Assembly: GCA_025618425.1 (NCBI GenBank)
Contig: CM046851.1
Coordinates: 62,001 to 126,000 of the forward strand
Direction: 5' to 3'
From: Heliocidaris tuberculata
Lineage: Eukaryota; Echinodermata; Echinoidea; Camarodonta; Echinometridae
Length of the DNA: 64,000 bases
Both the position numbers and the translations under genes were made by a program. Under the pieces are notes generated by a model. The model saw nothing but the letters and a program-made list of their open reading frames with translations. It was not told the origin of the DNA and ran no database searches. Positions 58,499-64,000 of the stretch are shown here, one piece after another (position 1 is the stretch's first letter; every line of letters begins with the position of its first letter).

Positions 58499-59505
58499 TA
58501 ATTTTAAATGTTAAATCGCATCGGCTAAAGCTGGATAACATTTTCGGTGCCAATTATTTAGAATGAAAATGAAAAATTAAAATTGTGCTAAGAAGAAATA
58601 AGTAGATTAATGGTGATCGAAATAGTGGTAGACACCTCACAATTCTAGTATTTTAAGCTCGCGGCGTGACGCGAGAATTCCAGTTGCCCAGTCACCTTCC
58701 ATTGTTATATTCCAACATCTTGGCACCGCAACACACACATAAGTTAGCGGTGGGTTGCTATTTTGCTATGTACAATCGGTTGACCGTATGCGCAATTGCT
58801 AAGGTGTAGGGGCCCGGAACAAACTACAATCAGTCCACTTTACTATTGTCCAAAATGGCGTTGGGTCACTATCGGCCGATATATAAGGTGCTACACATAC
58901 TAAAGTGCGACCATGAACTGTGCCAATATTTTCTGTGAAAAGATAAAATCACATAAAATCTGAAACTTATATTGAGGGGAAAAACCGGCACGCTCGCGAA
59001 ATTGTATGCACTTTTTATTTCTGCATATTTTGTTAATACAACATTCTTTTGAGCATCATCTTACATGACTAGGGTATACTCGATCGATTTGTCTTTGAAA
59101 GGTCTCAATTCAGTCGGATTCTAACTTACATATCCAAAGATTTTAATGATAGAACCTTTGTTTTGAACAAAATTTTACCGTAAAAAATGGTTTACAACAG
59201 ATAAAGCAGAAATCATATACTCCAAACAGGAGTAGAACATGATGAAACTACCCATGCTCTTATAAGATACGTCCTTTTTCTATTAATGATAGGGGTCTAT
59301 TCAGATGTGGGCGTTATCAGCCTAAGAGAACGTGATGTAGCTTTATGTCAAGCTTTAAGTATAGCCCTTTCCTAACATAACTGTTCTTGCATCATGATAC
59401 ATGAACAAAGATGATTACTTATCTTATAGTTCCCCTTTTCAAGAAAATGAATCATATATATATACATTGGTTTCTTTATTGTGATAACTAAGACTTCATG
59501 CTCAG
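58499..59505. other. Intergenic or intronic DNA
   Basis: Nothing is recognised. A short missing exon that would fix the phase between the Sushi exon and 59506 should lie here, but none stands out. Confidence 0.5.
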
Positions 59506-59647
59506 GTTCTACATTGCTCTCAGCCTACAAACGAGGACTGCAAAATGGTACAGCGAGATAACTATAAAATTACATTGCTAGCAATGTTATTTATTTTTTT
59601 AGTAACCACAACGATCACATATACAATGACACCAACATACATGGAAG
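59506..59647 (+). CDS. Exon with transmembrane segment
   Basis: An acceptor at TTCATGCTCAG (or GCTCTCAG at 59523) and donor GAAG/GTAAGA bound it. The open frame reads QPTNEDCKMVQRDNYK and then a hydrophobic segment ITLLAMLFIFLVTTTITY, followed by TMTPTYMEG. It enters in phase 0 and leaves in phase 1. The Sushi exon leaves in phase 1, so the two cannot be joined directly: a small exon is missing, or this ATG (59545) starts a separate protein with an N-terminal membrane anchor. Confidence 0.45.
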
Positions 59648-61145
59648 GTAAGAGTTGTATCTTACGATGTCATATCACTTCAGAGCTAGAGACATTGTTC
59701 ACCTTTTTCCTTGCAGCGTTCACACTTTTAAATACTTTGGGGGAAGAATATAAACTGTTGATTTTTTTTGAGATTTTTTATACATCTAATTACTGTTTAT
59801 ACTTCCTAACACTATTTTTTTTAATCAGAATAACGTACTTGTAATACACTTCTCTGTGGTCATTACTGCTTACAATGGAAATTTCCCTATTGGTTCCTAC
59901 AAGGCCAATTTCAATCTCAATGGCTTAATTAATAATGTGTAATTGAACAGTGCCATAGTTTGTACTAACTCACGATGTTGACCTTTATATGTCTTTCCAC
60001 TCTACTCACGGGTAGGGTGGATTGTAGTTATCACTATATGACACAAGCATCACTGTTTCTCTAAGCGTCGATATTTGTTACTGCCTGGCAAACATCGCAC
60101 TCCAAATGACACCCCAACAGATATGCACCATCACTTACATCGTAGCCGTAACGGTCAATATGTCCTGCCAATTTATTGTAATATATAGATAGCAACTAGT
60201 AGAGGTGACATACGGATGCCGTAGGGTCACGTTCCCGCCATTTCAAACCCTCGGAAAATCGCATTATTCGCCACGGGAAAAGGGATTTCTAGATAACGGC
60301 GACACAACGCCACACAAATCCACATAGTGCCATGTATTTCTTCCTTTTTTTCTTTTGATCCGCGACACATAATACTGATAATAATTTTTGCGATTATTTT
60401 TTGTTACCATTTTGTCATTGCACAAATGAATGAAAAAAACCTTGTATTCATGTAAGTGACAATAACATCATTATGGATACTCAGTTAGTTACAGTTTGCT
60501 GTGCTGTTGTCACATTTATGTAAGGAATATACGATTGTGTTTGGTCACACACTGTAGCACAAAGAAGTATGCATGTGGTGTTCAACGTTAAATATAATGC
60601 AATGCCAGTGAATCTAGCATTGTAAATAAAATTACCTGACAAAATAACTATGGTACCTTCACATTATTGGAGAACATTGCAGATTTTGGACATTATATTT
60701 CCTTTTCATTTTAACTTTAAACAATAGTAAGTAAATCAGTAACAGAATGGAAACTCATGTATATTATATCATATCATATCTGAGTAAATTCCAAAGGCTT
60801 GGAATCATTACAAAACAATTATTGAGGAAAAGAAAGACAAATCAATCTTTCAGAAATATTTGCTTAAACTTTTAAACATTCTTTTTTTCCCCCGATAAAT
60901 TCCCATGATTAATGGAAAGCAGATTGCAAAACATTATAGCATAATATTAAAAAATTGTTTTGGCCTAAGTTTAAATGGACTATTGAAAATTTTCAATTCA
61001 GAAATTTGAAAAATAATCGAAAATGTGGATTACTCTAGGCTAAAGTTGATAGGTATGTCTTTGATACATAAATTTAGCAGGTTATGATTGAAAAAAATAA
61101 TGTACATTAATTAATGCATCTGTTATATACTCCATTTTACTCAAG
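59648..61145. other. Intron, AT-rich
   Basis: No exon or repeat with clear ends is recognised. Confidence 0.55.
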
Positions 61146-61190
61146 GTTCCACGGAAACCACATCACCTGCGGCTGATGATAATTCAGATG
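61146..61190 (+). CDS. Small Thr/Ser/Asp exon
   Basis: Acceptor TTTTACTCAAG and donor GATG/GTAAGA bound 45 bp in phase 1. It reads GSTETTSPAADDNSD, a stalk-like, possibly O-glycosylated linker, and continues the frame of the exon ending at 59647. Confidence 0.45.
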
Positions 61191-61550
61191 GTAAGAGTTG
61201 GTATTTAATTACGCACTGTTACAAGTCAATGATCAAAATGTAGATATTTCTGTCCATAGTGTGAAAATAGGCTTTGAGAGGGCGCTTGTGGAATAGGGGC
61301 TGAGGGGGCAGAGTTAAGAGATAGGGGCTGGGTATATAAGCTAGAGCTTGTGTGTGGACCAGTCAGTCTGCAGTTTGTGTACAGTTGGATTCACAGTTGG
61401 TCAGTTGGAGTTCATGGTCAGTATAGTAGACAGTACAGCTGCTGTTATGGAGTAATTAGTAAATAACTATTTGCCCTGGGAGCGCCCCTTTGAAATCGCC
61501 AGAATCAATTATGCCGCCCTCTACTGGTGTGACGTCATCAAAGAGCTCAA

Positions 61551-61665
61551 AGATGGGCGTTGTGGCGTGCGCCTGTAATCCAGCTAACAGTGTAAGTTAT
61601 AAACTGTTTCAGCGGACCCAGGTTCGAGACTGAGTCACGTCTTTCGAATGGTGACGTTAAAGTAG
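61551..61665 (+). repeat. 7SL (SRP RNA)-like SINE fragment
   Basis: GGGCGTTGTGGCGTGCGCCT followed by GTAATCCAGCTA closely resembles the 5' Alu domain of SRP RNA. Then GGACCCAGGTTCGAGACTGA looks like a pol III B box in the position of the SRP internal promoter. TCGAATGGTGACGTTAAAG follows. Neither a complete SRP RNA nor an A tail is present, so it is probably a SINE with a 7SL-like head or a truncated SRP RNA pseudogene. Confidence 0.55.
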
Positions 61666-62805
61666 ATATTCAAAGCAAATCACAAATATGCTCAATAATG
61701 TATCTCTAGAAACTAGAAAGCTTGCAGATGGTAATCGTATAAGTTTTACGTTAACTGCGTGTTTGATGATTAAAAAATAACACAAATAAAAACACTTCTC
61801 AGCATCTGGGATATCCGAGCGATTCGCCAGAAATATACCGATGTTTTCGTGACGTCACATCAGGTGCCAATCCTGCCTAAGCAGACGACGTCCTATATCA
61901 AGTGAACGTAACTGCAATGCAATTACTTTTAAATTATAAAGAGTTTGGTTTGTTTTACCATGACCGTATTTCACATCATTCTAAAAGGGAAGTGAAACCG
62001 TTTCTAGTAACTAAAATATTTTGTTTGTAAAAAGTCATGATAAGGGTCAATGATGAATCAAAGAAATCACACTTTCGAATTGTAAAGCCCGCTGAATTAT
62101 AGCATGGATGGTATTCGTTCCCTCTTGAAACGCCGACATGCCGCGGTGCATGCAGCTGAAAATACAATGACATCTTTTTTTGTTTACAAGCGATTGATTC
62201 CTGATTCCTTTATTTTTTTTAACGCTGCATTTTTCATCAAAATAATACCATGCAGGAAATTCAGAGTGAGGCAACAAATAAGCAGTTATACTGACGCTAG
62301 TGAAGTAAGAGAAATAAGTGAAGATGAGATGACAAAACAGGCACTGAAAATGTATAAGATGTTATGGGGCATCGTCTGCTTAGGAAGGATTGCTCCCCGG
62401 TATGACGTCACATATCTCAGCAGCGTTCAAAGAGCTCTATAGGTGCTATAGCGGGGCTGTGTTATATCATTTTATAATTGATAATAATCATTACTTCAAA
62501 TGTTTCCAAGCGTTGAATTTTGATAACCTTGTTCAATCTAAGCTTCACCTATGCAATAATAAAAATTAAATCAATATTCAAAATCAATGAAATTCTACTT
62601 TAAAGGTCGGTCCCAGACGTATGTCATCATATCTGATGTATACACGTCTGTAAAAAAAAACAATTACACACGTGCACACACACACACAGTCACACACACG
62701 CACACACGCTCGAGCCGCATCATGCGCATAGCCGGTGAATACAACGGGTATACACCGGAATGTAAAAATATTATCTTAATCACTTCATTACATTTTTTTT
62801 TATAG
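61666..62805. other. Intron, nothing firm
   Basis: A 112-codon + frame (62104-62442) has a partly protein-like stretch (SYTDASEVREISEDEMTKQA) but no splice or homology support. CA repeats lie at 62674-62708. Confidence 0.45.
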
Positions 62806-62844
62806 TCGACCAAGTGAATGATTACTTAAAATCATCTATTGCAG
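62806..62844 (+). CDS. Small exon, 13 codons
   Basis: Acceptor TTTTTTTTATAG and donor GCAG/GTACAC bound 39 bp in phase 1, reading VDQVNDYLKSSIA. It fits in phase after the exon ending at 61190. It is very short, so the call depends on splice sites only. Confidence 0.35.
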
Positions 62845-62963
62845 GTACACTGTCACTGACCTGGATTGCAACGATGCAAATTTTAATGACAAAACTTAAA
62901 TTGTTAGTGTTACAGCAAGATTGGGAGTTCTCAGAGTCTTTCCATAAATTCCTTAAATGCGTA

Positions 62964-63466
62964 TCCGGACACCTACCCCCTGGACAACCAGCCCCCCGGA
63001 TAACCAGGGTAATTGTCCCGGGGGTGGTAGCCCTAGGGGTAGTTTTCCTAGGGGGTAGTTGTCCTAAAGGGTGACAACCACCCTCTAGGACAAGTACCCC
63101 CAGACTGCTACCCCCAGACAACTACCCTCTAGGAAAAGTACCCGCCCCCCGGACGAGTACCCCCAGACAACCACCCCTAGGACAACCACCCTCTAGGACA
63201 AGTACCCCATTACCGGACAAGTACCTCCCCCCAGACAACTACCCCTAGGACAACCACCCTCTAGGACAAGTACCCCCGGACAAGTACCTCCAGACAACTA
63301 CCCCCTAGGACAACCATCCTCTAGGACAACTACCCCCGGACAACTACCCCCCCCAGACAACTACCCCCTAGGACAACCACCCTCTAGGTCAACTACCCCC
63401 CGGACAACTACCAACCCCCCCCCCCCCCAAGACAACTACCCCATAGGACAACCACCCTCTATGATG
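62964..63466. repeat. Minisatellite of GGACAACTACCCC units with orientation switch
   Basis: Units of about 15-16 bp such as GGACAACTACCCCC and AGGACAACCACCCTCT are paired into about 31-bp higher units. From about 63000 to 63070 the units are in the opposite orientation (GGGGGTAGTTGTCC); at about 63072 they flip back and continue for nearly 400 bp. Confidence 0.9.
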
Positions 63467-64000
63467 ATTTCGGCCAAGGGAGGACATTGGGGGGGGGGGG
63501 GTATCTACCTCCCACGGTAAGAACTTTTTGGAAATATAGTTATAAATAGGAGGATTTGGGTGCATTATAATGTTAAAATTCACCACATCACGTGAAAAAA
63601 ATTATACGACTGCAGTTGAATGTGTCTATACCCTTGCGCACGGGGGGGGGGGGGGGGGGGGTTCCGGTATTTCATTTTTGTTTTAAAAGTTGGGTGTTTA
63701 AACTCGGTGTTTGATGGTGCATTGTACTGTTGAATTTTTCCATCAAATTTGGGCGAAAAATTCTGTGACTGTTTTTTTTTTTTGTTTGTTTGTTTGTTGT
63801 TTTTTTTTGTTTTTTTGTTTTTTCAAAATAAACGTTCTGTGAAGTTCTATGATATATTCAATATTAAATACCAACTGGGAAGTGTATAAGAGGTTGCTCT
63901 CCCACTTTAAGATCTTCTGGAAATTTGGGGGCTACAACCAAGGGTTTGGCTGAGTGTAAGTGGGCCTATGCATTTTCACGAATAATAAATCCAATATCTT
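63467..64000. other. Non-coding DNA with poly-G and T/G runs
   Basis: Poly-G at 63488-63500 and 63642-63661 and a T-rich run with G interruptions at 63772-63822. No gene. Confidence 0.6.

Noticed and set aside
62104..62442. 112-codon + strand frame
   Set aside because: Composition is mixed and there is no splice or homology support; it lies in an intron-like stretch.
1..64000. CRISPR arrays, bacterial operons or phage genes
   Set aside because: No regular short direct repeats with unique spacers and no prokaryotic gene layout; introns, SINEs and LINEs show eukaryotic DNA.

Overview
The window is eukaryotic, almost certainly from a marine invertebrate deuterostome. An echinoderm, perhaps a sea urchin, is the best guess, but this rests on overall character rather than on a diagnostic gene. 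The reasons are an intron-rich gene encoding a CUB/SRCR/WSC/Sushi mosaic receptor, CR1/L2-type and Tx1/L1-type retrotransposons, a tRNA-derived SINE with an ATT tail, a GACCTTTGACC-type tandem repeat, and more than two dozen poly-G or poly-C tracts. Coding density is very low: most of the 64 kb is AT-rich non-coding DNA, microsatellites and nested transposable elements.

Layout. 1-33 kb is non-coding DNA filled with non-autonomous DNA transposons, many delimited by matching terminal inverted repeats (TIRs) and target-site duplications (TSDs). They include a nest of foldback elements at 5.3-8.2 kb built from ACGTA/ACTTA words, two 468-bp MITEs with exchanged target-site duplications (25.4 and 26.7 kb), a 1.75-kb purine-rich satellite (20.6-22.3 kb), a SINE (22.6-22.9 kb) and a dead Ty3/gypsy integrase (23.1-24.4 kb). 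33.2-43.9 kb is a CR1/L2-like retrotransposon split in two by a 7.37-kb element (34135-41501). That insert carries its own decayed multi-exon gene. 43.9-46.1 kb is another broken LINE on the minus strand. 47.2-62.8 kb (+) carries the one convincing host gene region: a first exon with a signal peptide and 11-residue repeats, then CUB, SRCR, WSC and Sushi exons, then small exons with a transmembrane segment. Its introns hold a Tx1/L1 element, satellite repeats, a hAT MITE and a 7SL-like SINE fragment.

Most interesting. Four elements (3380-4295, 28696-28927, 31936-32966, 34135-41501) share CAC(A/T)CT(A/T)A-type ends, make a 2-bp duplication (TA or AA), and have arms built from repeats of one short word that differs between elements (TTGGGCA, TGACCCGG, GGTGCA, GGTGCA). 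The longest has internal spliced exons unlike any transposase I recognise, so it is a candidate autonomous or gene-carrying member of a poorly described transposon group. The ACGTA foldback elements carry, at their centre, a TATA box and the start of a Lys/Arg/Gly-rich reading frame, which looks like a captured promoter. No CRISPR array, bacterial operon or intact transposase was found, and no rRNA or tRNA gene was recognised. All family calls are from reading translations by eye.
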